Below, one piece after another: positions 29,991 through 40,511 of a DNA stretch of 64,000 bases. The translations under genes and the position numbers were made by a program. A model generated the notes under the pieces. The model saw only the letters and a program-made list of their open reading frames with translations, was not told the DNA's origin and did no database searches. Origin of the DNA: Acanthosepion lycidas (Eukaryota > Mollusca > Cephalopoda > Sepiida > Sepiidae); NCBI GenBank assembly GCA_963932145.1, contig OZ010605.1:28588914-28652913 (forward strand), written 5' to 3'. Positions within the stretch are counted from its first letter, which is position 1. Every line of letters begins with the position of its first letter.

Positions 29991-30395
29991 CTTCAAAAAA
30001 ATTTATATTCATCAAAAACATATTTCTGGCCGTTTAGAAATAGGGCTGCTTCATTATAACATCACTTTCTCTTTGCACGCGCTACCAATTTTTATTACTG
30101 AATGGAAATGTTGTAAGGGCGTATAAGAAGGAAACAATGATTCAATATTACGAGAATATACAGGAAAGATAAACGTTGACCCCCGACTTGAAGAGTTCCA
30201 GATTTTAGAGATCTGACTGGAGGCATATCCCTTGCAGTCTGACTCAAAATACAATAGTTCTTGGGGAGGTATTGTGTGAGTAGAATTTACTTTGCAATGG
30301 AATACAGAGCGTTATCGCATCCCATCTGTAAAATAAAAAGATTACTTAAATATTAAAATCTGTTTTGTTTTTGTTTTTTCACCAAAATACCTAGT
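29991..30395. repeat. Diverged duplicate unit, copy 3
   Basis: The minus-strand frame 30254-30054 (SDCKGYASSQISKIWNSSSR, GSTFIFPVYSRNIESLFPSY) aligns with the copy-2 frame at about 45% by eye. Nucleotide blocks TGACTTGAAGAGTTCCAGAT, GTTCTTGGGGAGGTATTGTG and GCAATGGAATACAGAGCG are shared. Conserved frame in two copies could mean an ancient coding sequence or simply shared ancestry. Confidence 0.65.
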
Positions 30396-30471
30396 TATTA
30401 TAGGATACGTGTATTTGTCAATATTTTATATTAGTTTTTACTTTCGCATCAATGCATATTATATATAAATG

Positions 30472-30473
<2 letters not shown>

Positions 30474-30556
<83 letters not shown>
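30474..30556. repeat. (TA)n tract, inside left inverted arm
   Basis: About 41 TA units. Confidence 0.97.
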
Positions 30557-30559
<3 letters not shown>

Positions 30560-31140
30560 TATGAAAAACTAGGTAATCCGTATAGGTAAACCCAAGGAGG
30601 ATAAAATCCAGAGAGCTCAATCAAATTAATTTCTTTGTAGACAGTTTAGACATTCAAATTTATATCAAACATTATAATCCCTTATGAACCCCCCAAAATA
30701 ACACTTTCAAAGTAAAACAAAATGACAGCGTCTTTTTCTAGTCCGTTTTTTTTTTCCAAAGAAAATTAGTGACACCTTCTCCCATGACTTCCTTCTCTCT
30801 TTTTCTTTTTATGACTTTTTTTTCTCATCTACCCCTTCTATATCAATATATAACCCCCGTTAAGTTAACCGTTTAAATATGTCAATGTCTGGACCTCCTC
30901 AACTAATTTTAGGTATAAAAGAATAGGCATTTTAAATTACATCTAACTCACTCATGTCTTCTATCTCTCCCCCTCACTTCCTCTCTTCGCTAATTTACAT
31001 ATGCTTAATACGGTCCGTCAAAAATGTATACATTTCTTTTCATTTTTTGTTTCAACCTTTGGAAGTAGAGTCTGATGATCCGCAGTCCTTTAAAAGGGTT
31101 GTGGTGAAAAATTTATTACATGGAATCATAATGTGGTCTG

Positions 31141-31141
<1 letters not shown>

Positions 31142-31220
<79 letters not shown>

Positions 31221-31221
31221 A
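31142..31221. repeat. (TA)n then (TG)n, inside right inverted arm
   Basis: About 33 TA units, then about six TG units. Confidence 0.97.
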
Positions 31222-31290
31222 TGATAATATTATACATTTATATATAATATGTATTAATGCGAAAGTAGAAAGACATATAAAATATTGACA

Positions 31291-31727
31291 AATATGGCGC
31301 CGAGAAATGTTGTATAATGATAGTTGATTAGTTGATATTATATGATGGATTTGATATGTGTAATGTCGTCAAGTTGATTAGAATAGATATCACAGTTCGT
31401 TAGAACAAATGTTGCTAGGCACTAGATTTCCTTGAGGCAAAGTTAATGAGAGTTCGGAATTTGTGTCTTTTATTTCTGTTCCTGTCTGCGCACTGATGTT
31501 AAATGACAGCCCGGTTGAAAGTGCAGTACCAAAAAATGGTCTAATTTATTCTGAAGATAGTAAATAATAGTGAAAATGTATAATAATAATGGTCAGAATT
31601 ATCGGTCTAGATCTATGGACTTTCGATAGCGTATTCCTTGCTCGTTTATCTCGTCTTTGCAATTGAAGTTCTTCACGTGCAACCAATAGTACGAATTTAT
31701 ATCTCTTCTTTACTTTATAACTACTTT
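31291..31727. other. No supported feature
   Basis: The frame 31743-31546 (-) has no recognised motif. The sequence is otherwise AT-rich. Confidence 0.5.
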
Positions 31728-32490
31728 TTGTCCAACAAATCAATAGATTTTATAATCCTTCTTTGCTTTTTATCTTCTTTCTGTACAACAATTCGAACGA
31801 ATTAATTCTTCTTTACATTTTAACTTGTTCTTTCTTTCCAAACTAACGAATGAATTCATATCTCTTCTTTACTTTTTATCTTCTTTCTGTCCAAATTATC
31901 GAACGAATTCCTATCTCTTTGTTTTTTAACTTCTTTCTCTCCAAACTAACGAACGAATTCATATCTCTTCAATGCTCTTTATCTTCTTTCTGTCCAATAA
32001 TACAACAGATTTTATATTTCATCTTTGATTTTTATCTCCTTTCTGTCAAAATAATCGAACGAATTCATTTTCTTCTTTGAAAAAAAAAAACTTCTGTCCT
32101 ACAAATGGACAGATTTTATATTTCTTGTTTGCTTTTTTGCTTCTTTCTGTCCAAATAATCGAACGAATTCATTTTCTTTGCTTTTTAACTTATTATTTCT
32201 GTCCAACTTATCGAACAGATTCATGTCTCTTCTTTGCTTTTTACGTCTTTGTGTCCAACAATTTGTTAGATTTTATATTCCTTCTTCGCTCTTTTCTTCT
32301 TTTCTTTTTTACTTCTTCTTTCTGTCCAAATAATCGAACGAATTCATTTTCTTCTTTGGTTTTTAACTTCTTTCTGTCCAACTTGTCGAACAGATTCATA
32401 TCTCTTCTTTACTTTTTATCTTCTTTATGTCCAATAAATTGACCGAAGACATTCCTTTTTTGCTTTCTAAATTCTTCTTTCTGTTCAACT
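31728..32490 (+). repeat. Minisatellite of about 50-bp pyrimidine-rich units
   Basis: About 15 units, each with TTTCTGTCCAA(A/C)TAATCGAACGAATTCAT or TTTCTGTCCAACAATTT followed by CTTCTTTGCTTTTTATCTTC. Spacing of the TGTCCAA block is about 45-70 bases, mostly near 50. Frames across it differ from unit to unit, so it is not coding. Confidence 0.9.
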
Positions 32491-33869
32491 AATTGAAAGG
32501 AATTCATATTTCTTCTTTGCTTCTTAATTTGCATCTCCTGTTTTTCTGTCTGTCTTTCTTTGTCTTTTTCTTTTTCTTGACGTCTTTCTTTTCCTTTTTT
32601 TTAGAAAATTTCATTAAGATTACCTTTTTTCCATTACGTCCATTCACCGACCAGCATTGTCCAAGCAAGCGATCTTCATCCGTTTATTCTAATCATGTAC
32701 AGCTCTGCGAAAAATAGAACTCCTCTTCGATACCCACTTTTTTTTTGTTATGTCATACCAGGACCCTTTTTTTAAATATTAACCCACAATGAGCACGATT
32801 TGTGGAACGTGATGATTTAGTGCGATGAAACAATGTTAGCTGCAAAAGACTCTGGAGATGAGAAGAGATGGAAGTTCACATGCATAAGGAGCCGGTGTTT
32901 TATAGGCGGCACAAAAAGGGAGGTAATGTATTAATTGTCTTCTTTTGATTTGCATGACAGTTATTGCCACTCTCCACTGAGAGGAAATTGTTAAGGACTT
33001 GAGGCTGTTGCCTTATTTAATCCGACGTTTACTCTGCTATGATTTAAGGCCGTCGATTTTGATTTTGCCAGTTTCAATTGTAGGCGTCACTCTTCTTTTG
33101 TCTTTGGTCATTTCTTTGGTACCTTTTAAAAAATTCAGTCACCCTCTCTCTTAGTTTATCTCTCCCTGTCTCTCTCCCTTTCTGAGTGGAAATTTAATTC
33201 TTGTTTCTGATTTTTTTTTTAAATTGTTCTCTCTTGAAATTTTCCCTTTGCATATTTTGGGGTCTTATTTTTTACTTGCTTTTTGTCTTTACTTGTAAAA
33301 ATGTTTGTATCTTTAAAAGAATGGCTTCCGTTTCCAATTTTCAAAATCGTATAAAAATGTTCTCTTTTATCGTTGTTTTCCTCTTTTCTTTTTCTTTGTA
33401 AGTTTTTGGGTTATTTTTTTCTTTTGCTTTTCACATAATTTATTCTTTTTCTTTTCTTTTTTGAATAGCTTTACCTACCTCTCTAAGCATTCATTCATTC
33501 ATTGCTTCTTTATCGTGTATTGGTTTATTTGTTTTATTCTTGGTTTCTTTCATTTTTCAGTTCATTTATTTAGCCTTTTCCCTTTTGAATTTTTCTTTGA
33601 CCGCTGTCTGTCTTTCTTTCTTTCTTTATTTCTTTCTTTCTTTATTTCTTTCTTTCTTTCTTTCTTTCTTAATTCTTATTCTTTTGAATTCTTTCATTAA
33701 TCTTCGTAAAATCTTCCCGAGTCGTTCATTCTTTCTTTCTGAATTTTTTGCTCATTCGTGTTCGTCGATTCTTCTTCATAATATTCCCTTAGGTATTCAA
33801 TATTTATTTATTTATTTATTTCACTCTTTTGACATCTTTCATTATTCTCCGTAACATTTCCTTCGTTTT

Positions 33870-33905
<36 letters not shown>

Positions 33906-35000
33906 GAATTTTGTTATTTTATGGCCTTCCATTTTTCTCCATAATATTTCCTTAAGTTTTCATTTTTACTTTCTTTGTTTCTTTCATTGTTTCTTTCTTT
34001 TTTTCTTTCTTTACTGTTTTTTGCTCTTTTGAATTCTTTCATTCTCCACTGGAATATTTCCTTAATTTTTCATTCTTTCAAGCTTTGTTGCATCTTTTTC
34101 TTTCTTTCTTTCTTTCTTTCTTGAATTTTACTCTTACATGTTATTTCATTCTTCCCTATAGTATTTCCTTAGTTTTTCATTCGTACTTTTTTTTGTTTAT
34201 TTATTTATTGATTGGTTTGTACTATTTTGGATTCTTTCCTTCTCCTAAATATTTCTTTAGTTTTTCCTTCTTTCATACTTTGTTCCGTTTCTTCTTTCCT
34301 TATTTCTGAATAAATTTTTTCTTCTTTTGAATTCTTTCATTCTTCTCCACATGTCCTTACCGCTCCTGTCCTTGTTTTCATTCTTTCATTCTCTCACTTC
34401 TTAGTTTATGACCTTTTGCATTCCTTTAATCTATCTTTCTTTTTTCTGTTCGATCTTAGAAATATATATCGCTTTTTTTATTTTTCTTTGACTCCATACT
34501 AAACCATATTGTTTGCTTTCTTTCACTCTGCATTTTACGTTTTTATTTCATTCCTATGCTTCTTACAATTCTTCTCAATTTTCTTTCATTCTTTTCTCTT
34601 TTTTCATTTGCACTTCTGTTTTTATCCACTTTTCTCGTCAATTATGATTGACCCTTTCTTCTTTCATTTATTTTTTCTTTGATACTCGTTCTTCTGTTCA
34701 GACATACTTTCTTTTTTTAAAATCTTGTTCTTAGTTAATTGATATCAAAGTCAGACATGTTCTTTTTTTTCTTTTCCTTTCCTCATATTTCTTTGTCTTA
34801 TTTTATTCTCCGTTAGTTATTCCCAACCAATTCTTTTCTGAATAATAAACAAACTTCTTTCTTTCTCTCTATTGTTCTTTTTTCGTTATTTTTATTTATT
34901 TATTTTTTTTTTTTTTTGAATATGTCTTCATCTCTTCCTCTAAATATTCTCGTTCAGCCTTTAAATTTTATCGCTGCATTTTCTCCATTTTTTTTCAATT
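32491..35000 (+). repeat. Long pyrimidine-rich tract with TTTC and 100-bp repeats
   Basis: The plus strand is dominated by T and C. (TTTC)n runs occur at 33610-33670, 33870-33905 and 34100-34120. A roughly 100-130-base unit (GAATTCTTTCATTCTTC, CATAATATTTCCTTAG, TTTTTCATTC) recurs about six times between 33680 and 34350. A mixed-composition island at 32700-33150 has no recognised gene. The Ser/Phe/Leu-rich frames here are translations of the repeat. Confidence 0.85.
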
Positions 35001-35498
35001 CCAGGCAGCCGACGCGCAGGCATTCGACAAAGAATCGACGAATTTAATCAATAATAAAACAAAGATTAAATCCAAATTAAATTTCTGGATTTTTTTTTTT
35101 TTTTTTTTTTTTGCGGGGGTGGACGAATCCATTACAGAAATTGACCTTTCCATTCAAATCTTCTCGACAAACCTGCCTTAAAAACCAAGTTTTATGAAAG
35201 AGAAAGATGGTGGCTCCATTCTTTTTTTTTTTTTTTTTTTTTTGCACAATAATTGCAGTCTTTTCAGACTGATGCTACAGTCACGAAAATGCCAACAGGA
35301 AGTGACGTTGGAATCTCATTTTCAGTATTTTCTTCAGACATGTTACGATATTAACAAAGATATAAAAATACTATAAACTCTTTTACTCAGAAAAGATACA
35401 TAAAATACAGATCGACAAGGACAACCAAACCAAAGTTCACACTAAATAAAATAGTCAAGAATTGGTATGTTGATTTTCAAGGCAAACATACAATTACT

Positions 35499-35500
<2 letters not shown>
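35001..35500. other. No supported gene; two poly-T runs
   Basis: T runs of about 20 bases at 35091-35112 and 35222-35243, on the plus strand. They could be minus-strand poly-A tails of retroposed copies, but no source element was recognised. Confidence 0.5.

Positions 35501-35502
<2 letters not shown>

Positions 35503-35546
<44 letters not shown>
35503..35546. repeat. (TA)n tract
   Basis: TA run abutting the second GACTCTCCC repeat copy. Confidence 0.95.
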
Positions 35547-35548
<2 letters not shown>

Positions 35549-35645
35549 CGGACTCTCCCATCGAGTTCGATGTATGAGGTTCCAACGCCCACGAACTAAT
35601 TATCTCCATGCCGATATATTTGAGAGCGGCTAGAGAATTGCAGAA
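35547..35645 (-). repeat. GACTCTCCC repeat, second copy
   Basis: GGACTCTCCCATCGAGTTCG, ATGTATGAGG. Stem CATCG (35559-35563) pairs with CGATG (35568-35572), covarying with CGTCG/CGACG at 10.8 kb. Confidence 0.65.
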
Positions 35646-35727
35646 AAGACCATAAAGAGTACAGGAGAATGTATTGTATCCAAGTGCAACAGGAACACTG
35701 TTGGATGTCTTATTTTGCTTTCTCATT

Positions 35728-35925
35728 TCATGTAGTCGACTGATGGCTGCTTCTCAGTGCAGCTATATCAATGTTGGACTTCATTAGCTCGAATGCGACG
35801 AGAGCTGTTTTTTCTTTCTGGTGCTGAGTTGTTGTCCTGAGAGTTCGTATATTCCAAGTGCAAAAATGAAGTTGATGTTGTTTCGTAGAGTTTTTCGCAG
35901 TAGCCGGATATGTGTGGAACAAAGG
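35728..35925 (-). mobile_element. RTE-like LINE endonuclease N-terminal fragment
   Basis: The minus-strand frame reads QLHFCTWNIRTLRTTTQHQK, EKTALVAFELMKSNIDIAAL, RSSH. The TWN-RTL start and L--YNIDIaALSETr-like end are the first and second catalytic blocks of the apurinic-type endonuclease of this LINE class. The glutamate expected in SET is lost (RSSH). It lies between a (TA)-tailed repeat and SINE-C, and is truncated after about 60 residues. Confidence 0.7.
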
Positions 35926-36000
35926 AGCGTTCGGTAGGCAAGGTTGAATTTACTGCTTATAAAATTCAATCTTCCATGAATCTCGTACATTCATAACTGC
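35926..36000 (-). repeat. Inverted copy of SINE-C 5' flank
   Basis: This segment (GGAGCGTTCGGTAGGCAAGG, TTGAATTTACTGCTTATAAA) is the complement of 36291-36366, giving inverted flanks around the first SINE-C. Confidence 0.8.
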
Positions 36001-36002
36001 TT

Positions 36003-36250
36003 ATACTGTGGCCGTGTCGGTTAAGGCAAGCCAGCGTAAATGACGGGTTCGTATAGGATGCAGGTTTGAATCCTGTCAAAGGACGAATATTTTCTATGAA
36101 ATTTTCTCGGATATTCAGGCCGGTAAATGTTATTTAATACTGTTTATTATAAACAGAGCATTTACTTAAATACTTGTATCTATAAAAAGAACGTTAAACA
36201 TAAAAATGTCTTTAATAAATAAATTGTCGGACTTTGTCCATTTCTTAATG
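36003..36250 (+). mobile_element. SINE-C copy 1, tRNA-headed
   Basis: A box TGGCCGTGTCGGTTAAGGC (36009-36027) and B box GGTTTGAATCC (36063-36073) give a tRNA-Leu/Ser-like head. The body has TATTTTCTATGAAATTTTCT, GGCCGGTAAATGTTATTTAA and the perfect hairpin CTGTTTAT/ATAAACAG. The tail is ACATAAAAATGTCTTTAATA. It is transcribed by RNA polymerase III in intact relatives; here no terminator is obvious. Confidence 0.85.
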
Positions 36251-36290
36251 TATGACGTCATTTGTTTACATTTGATACGCCAGGAGCAGT

Positions 36291-36585
36291 TATGAATGTA
36301 CCAGATTCATGGAAGATTGAAGTTTATAAGCAGTAAATTCGACCTTGCCTACCAAACGCTCCTTTGTGGCCGAGTCGGTTAAGGCACGTCAGCGTAAATG
36401 ACGGTTCCGTATAGGATGCCGTATAGGATGCAGGTTCGAATCCTGTCAAAAGGACGAATATTTTCTATGAAAATTTCTCGGACATTCAGGCCGGTAAATG
36501 TTATGTAATACTGTTTATTATAAACAGAGCATTTACTTAAATACTTGTATCTATAAAAAGAACGTTAAACATAAAAATGTTTTTA

Positions 36586-36592
<7 letters not shown>
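36291..36592 (+). mobile_element. SINE-C copy 2
   Basis: Flank GCAGTTATGAATGTACCAGA, then A box TGGCCGAGTCGGTTAAGGC (36368-36386) and a near-consensus B box GGTTCGAATCC (36433-36443). A 12-base duplication (CCGTATAGGATG) lies between the boxes. The body and tail are as in copy 1, ending in (TA)n. The better-preserved boxes suggest a younger insertion. Confidence 0.88.

Positions 36593-36632
<40 letters not shown>
36590..36632. repeat. (TA)n tail of SINE-C copy 2
   Basis: TA run following TTTTAATAAA. Confidence 0.95.
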
Positions 36633-36636
<4 letters not shown>

Positions 36637-36837
36637 TGTGCGTGTGTGTATGTATAGATATGCACATGAACATACACACACAAATGCAAAGACTTACACA
36701 CACATACACACTAAATCTTCGGGCATTGGATTGGATCCACAGATGAAAAATTGTATATATATTGAATGGTCGTTTGGCATCAGAATTTCCGTTGTCTGCC
36801 GGTCGCTAATAATTTCACTGTATGGGATAAAAAATGT

Positions 36838-36990
36838 AATGTTAATATAATGTCAACGTCGGACGTTTCGGTCTAATAAACCATCTTCAGTACACATTCA
36901 TAAAATATAATTAACATTATCAATTAAACATGACAAAGACGATGGACATAAGAACAAGACTTATCCAAACAGATAACTGAAAGTTTTATA
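36838..36990 (-). mobile_element. Hammerhead-bearing repeat unit H, left inverted copy
   Basis: On the minus strand the unit runs from about 36990 (AAGTCTTGTTCTTATGTCCA, TCGTCTTTGTCATG) into a hammerhead core: CTGAAGA (36890-36884), stem II GGT/ACC, GAAA (36869-36866), CGT-CCG-ACG stem III, TT. Outer pairing is AATGTTAAT-like with ATTAACATT. Same sequence as the right copy at 41.24-41.45 kb. The two face each other across the Tx1-type LINE. Confidence 0.85.
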
Positions 36991-37405
36991 TGATCAGCGT
37001 TCCGTTTAAATATGGTCACGTTGTCGTCACGTGGGCGACGCTGTGAAAACGTATTCCTAAAATTTGAGTATTTTGAATGGTGGCTACCTGAAGGTGTGGA
37101 GCCACATATTCGAGGCCAGGGAGACCTTTCCGAACATTAAAATGTGCGAATTGGACAACCCCGACTTAAAAAAAACTGCGCAACCTTTGCTCTGAGAGGG
37201 TCCCGGTTTTAGTTCACTCCTACTTATATAGGGCTATTAAATTAATGTACCCTATTGACGTCGGCGGTATTGTTCTGGGCGGTTGTATGATGACTGAATT
37301 GGGCACTGGCAGTCTGGGACAATGCGTCGGGGTCCTGCTCAACGCAGAATTCCGCCCCGTATGTGTATAAGGTTTTTGCACTTTTTCTTTTTGCAGGCCT
37401 AGACG
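36991..37405 (+). mobile_element. Probable 5' leader of the Tx1-type LINE
   Basis: GC-rich relative to the surroundings, with no open frame longer than a few dozen codons. Continuous with the LINE coding sequence. The first ORF expected in L1/Tx1 elements is not present, so the copy is 5'-truncated or the leader is rearranged. Confidence 0.5.
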
Positions 37406-38305
37406 ATGGCAATTAAGTTAGCTACACTGAATGTGAATGGCTTGAGTGATCAGGGTAAGGTTGCCAGCCTGCTCCGGGACCTGTTGTCCTTTGATGTGAA
37501 TGTCGCCGCGATCGAAGAGACTCACTTTGTTTGCAGTTCCGATTCGTGTGTGTTGGAGGATGACTTTGTCGTTTATTCAGCATATGGGGACCGGTCTGCC
37601 AGCGGTGTTTCTTTCCTTGTCAGACGTACTCTCGATGCGAAGGTAGACCTTGTGCATACCGATGCAGAGGGCCGGTTGATCGTGGCCGATATTGCCGTGA
37701 AAAGTGGTTCGTTCCGGATCGTTGCGGTTCATGCGCCCAATGACCAGGGGGATCGGGTCTCGTTCTTTCGGCGGTTAGGGCCGTTCCTGGTGGATTCAAC
37801 GCGCCTAGTTTTAATGGGGGACTGGAATGCCATCCTGGACCCCAAGTTAGACAGGGGGCGGGGTGCTAGCGGGAGAGGGGGCGATCGGAGCTTGGTCGAT
37901 CTGATCGACGATTATAGTCTCGTCGATAGATACCGGGTCGATCATCCCGAGGGAAAAATGTGGACGTGGGCTCTTAATTGGCCTTTTGACAAGGTGCTTA
38001 GCTACCTTGACAGAATGTTAGTGAGAAGAGCCGACATAGAACTACTAGATTGCCCTACGTTCCACTGGGTAGGCTATTCGGATCACAAAATCGTTTGTGC
38101 ACGGGTAGCGTTGGACAATAGGCCTAGAATGGCTGGGTGCTGGAAGTTCAATCTGTCTTTACTGGAGAGGCAGGGCTTCCAGGAGCAGATAATTAGACTA
38201 GTGCAGCGCGAGCTAGTGGGGGCGGTTATCGGGAATAGATGGTGGGACACCTTAAATGTAGGATTAGGTCCTTCACCACTGATTTCAGCAAACGGCTCGC
38301 TCTAG
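37406..38305 (+). pseudogene. LINE endonuclease domain (APE type)
   Basis: Starts at an ATG with a good N-terminus (MAIKLATLNVNGLSDQGK). The catalytic blocks are LNVNGL (Asn9, Asn11), EETH (Glu38), GDWN (Asp139, Asn141) and YSDHK (Asp226, His227), the complete set for an exonuclease-III-like nuclease that nicks target DNA to prime reverse transcription. The linker ELVGAVIGNRWWDTLN leads into the RT part. A single-base loss near 38255 takes the true frame (RIRSFTTDFSKRLALDRAGK) out of this one. Confidence 0.85.
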
Positions 38306-38425
38306 ATAGAGCTGGAAAGGTGAAGACGCTTAAAGCTAGTTATTCCCGGGCGGTGGCTGGGGGGGGGTCCCCTAGAGATAGCCTTAGCTAAGGAGGCCCT
38401 GGATCGATCGAATAGCGAGCGGTAC

Positions 38426-39037
38426 ATGGGTCAGGTAATTAGACATAAGTTAAGCAAGATGTCTTCCGAAGCCGTGAACTTGGGCGCAGATCTGCGCAGG
38501 GAAGAGGTACGTCGAGGTGGCGATCGTTACATTCGTGAAGTCAAATCCCCGGAGGGGCGTACTCTTCGGGCCACTGACGACATTTGCGGAGCCTTTCGAC
38601 GCCATTTCGAGAACCGGTTTACCAAGCAGCCTGGTCTCCGTGAGGAGGAGTTTCGTAGCTATTTGGCTGACTTTCCTCGGCTTTCGCCGACTGAAGCGGC
38701 TAGCTGCGACGGAGAGATTACGGAGGGCGATGTCTACGCTGTTTTGAAGAAGGTCGGCAGAGGCAAGTCGCCCAGTCTGGATGGTTTGCCCTATGAATTG
38801 TACTTGAGGCTGTCGCCCATCTTTGTTGCAGTGTTCAACAACTCGTTTCGGTCGGGGTCCAACCCCAACCGGATCACCAGGGCTGTCATCACTCTGTTTA
38901 AAAAGGGCAAATGTGGTCGGGGGAACCTAGATGATTACAGTCCCATAACTCTGCTAAACACAGAGTTAAAGATTATGGCCAAGATCCTGCAAGAGCGTTT
39001 GCAGTCAGTTGCCGAGTCTGTGCGGTGGTACAGGTGA
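38426..39037 (+). pseudogene. LINE reverse transcriptase, N-terminal blocks
   Basis: Re-enters the frame near 38395 (KEALDRSNSERYMGQVIRHK). It then holds RT blocks 0 to 2: DVYAVLKKVGRGKSPSLDGL, PYELY, NRITRAVITLFKKGK and LDDYSPITLLNTELKIMAKI. In intact relatives these lead to the fingers-palm block with F-D--KAFD. That block is absent: the sequence goes from LQSVAESV directly to VQVNGRL, so roughly 80-95 residues including the first catalytic Asp are missing. Confidence 0.85.
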
Positions 39038-40248
39038 ACGGAAGGCTGTCGGACGCGTTCGTGCTGTCTAGGTCGGTTCGTCAGGGTTGTCCGCTGTCGC
39101 CTCTCCTTTATGCTTTGGCGTTGGAGCCTCTCCTTCGCCGGCTGAAGGACGAGACCGGCAGTCCGGCCCTACGTGGAATTGCCGTTCCTGCAGGGTCTCG
39201 AGCCAGGGTTTCCGCGTACGCCGATGACGTATCTGCTTTCGTGTCGTCCCGCAACGACATTGAGGTGGTACAGAAGGCGCTTGATTCGTACGAGAAGGTG
39301 ACAGAGGCCACAATAAACCGCGACAAGTCGTCCGGCTGGCGGTTAGGTGCCTGGAAGGGGGTCGCTCTTCCGGGCTGCTTCGGTTGGACAGACGGTCCTG
39401 TCCGCATACTTGGAGTGTGGTTTGGGCCTGACCTCCAGCTGGAGAAGAATTGGTCTGAAGTACGAGCAAAGGTCGATTCCGCCGGTCAGACTTGGAATCG
39501 ACAGAGGTTGTCCGTGAAGGGCAGGGCGGACGTGTGTGCTACATACATTTTCCCCCTGATTCTTTATCGATTGTCCGTACTTCTTCTCTGTAAGACACAC
39601 AAGAAAGCGCTCGAGCAATCGCTATCCTCCATTTTATGGAGGGGACGCGGGAATCGGGTCGACAGACGAGTCTGCACTAAACGTCCGTGTCATGGGGGGC
39701 TGGGAATGCCGCACCTGCCGAGTCACATCCGTGCCTCTAGGTTGGCTTTCCTACGCCGTGCATTGACTGGAGGAGATCCGATTCTGGAGGTGATTGTTAG
39801 GGACGCGTTTTCTGGCTTTACCATCAGTCCCCCCATCTCGCGGGTTGAGCGCAGTCGTAAACCCCGGGATCAATCGGTTTTCCTTCGCGAGTGTCGGTCG
39901 GCCTTGAGGGCCGTTCCCCGGTCCAGTGACCTTTCTCGGCCTAGGAAGGTCTTCTATCGTCAATTAGTGGAGAGGCCCGCGAAGGATCCCCTACGAGATA
40001 CGCTGGGCTTGTCGGAGGAGGAGTATCGCTCCTACTGGTCTTGGGCGCCAGCGGCGGATTACCTCAGTAACCCTGAGTTTTCGCTTAGCTGGCGATTGGC
40101 TCGGAATCGGCTGCCTCTCAACGACAAGGTTTTCATATGGGGCTTGGCGGATTTGCCAGACTGTGAACGGTGTGGCCTTAGCTTTGAAGAAACGGCTTCT
40201 ACCATTTCCCACAGGTCTGCCCCTTATGGGACCATGTCGGCGAGCTGA
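39025..40248 (+). pseudogene. LINE reverse transcriptase, C-terminal blocks and tail
   Basis: Begins within the deletion scar. SRSVRQGCPLSPLLYALALE is RT block 4, followed by SAYADDVSAFV (Tyr65-Ala-Asp-Asp68) with two catalytic Asp residues. NRDKSSGW and ILGVWFG come next, then the GLGMPHLPSHIRASRLAFLR region common to Tx1-type elements. The end (CERCGLSFEET) starts a Cys-Cys-His-Cys-type tail that goes out of frame near 40205; the next frame continues it. Confidence 0.85.
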
Positions 40249-40511
40249 CGGCTCGTCTCGCTCCCAAACAGCGAGTGTCCATTGATCGCGCATACGCGTG
40301 TGACAATGTATCGCCCCCGTATTCCGGGATGAAACGGATGGTGTTTCTGACGCTGATGGCCACGGCTCGAATGGGGATTTGGACGACGCAAAAGGAGGAC
40401 GTCTTGCGAGGCAATCGTCTTTCTCATTCGGATCTAATTCGATTCTTTGAGCATCAGCTCAAGATGAAGATTACATCGGATAGAAAACGATTGCATTCGA
40501 AAGGTGGGTAA
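40205..40511 (+). pseudogene. LINE C-terminal tail
   Basis: In the shifted frame FPQVCPLWDHVGELTARLAP, KQRVSIDRAYACDNVSPPYS, and MKRMVFLTLMATARMGIWTT, QKEDVLRGN follow, ending GG-stop at 40511. The arrangement of the C-terminal MATARMGIWTTQ-type helix is usual for Tx1/L1-like tails. Assignment rests on continuity with the preceding frame. Confidence 0.7.

Larger units (their letters stand above)
30416..31290. mobile_element. Element with 65-70 bp inverted ends
   Basis: 30416-30478 (TGTCAATATTTTATATTAGT, ACTTTCGCATCAATGCATAT) is inverted at 31222-31290, with a few substitutions. Each arm is followed on the inside by a long (TA)n tract. The 580-base interior has no long frame. Near its right side CTGATGA (31072-31078), CCGCA/TGTGG pairing and GAAA (31106-31109) form a partial hammerhead-like fold without a good stem III. 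A PLE-related foldback structure is possible. Confidence 0.75.

Noticed and set aside
31728-32490. Protein-coding repeats (Ser/Phe/Leu-rich frames)
   Set aside because: The frame changes from unit to unit and the composition only reflects T/C-rich DNA.
33201-34309. Chain of hydrophobic frames suggestive of membrane proteins
   Set aside because: These are translations of TTTC-type repeats; no start context, family match or conservation.
36368-36443. Possible tRNA-Leu/Ser gene
   Set aside because: Good A and B boxes, but the intervening duplication, lack of acceptor pairing and the shared SINE-C body show it is a retroposon.
39068-39469. Overlapping minus-strand frames within the LINE (also 39108-39618 and 39751-40427)
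   Set aside because: Shadows of GC-rich coding sequence on the opposite strand.
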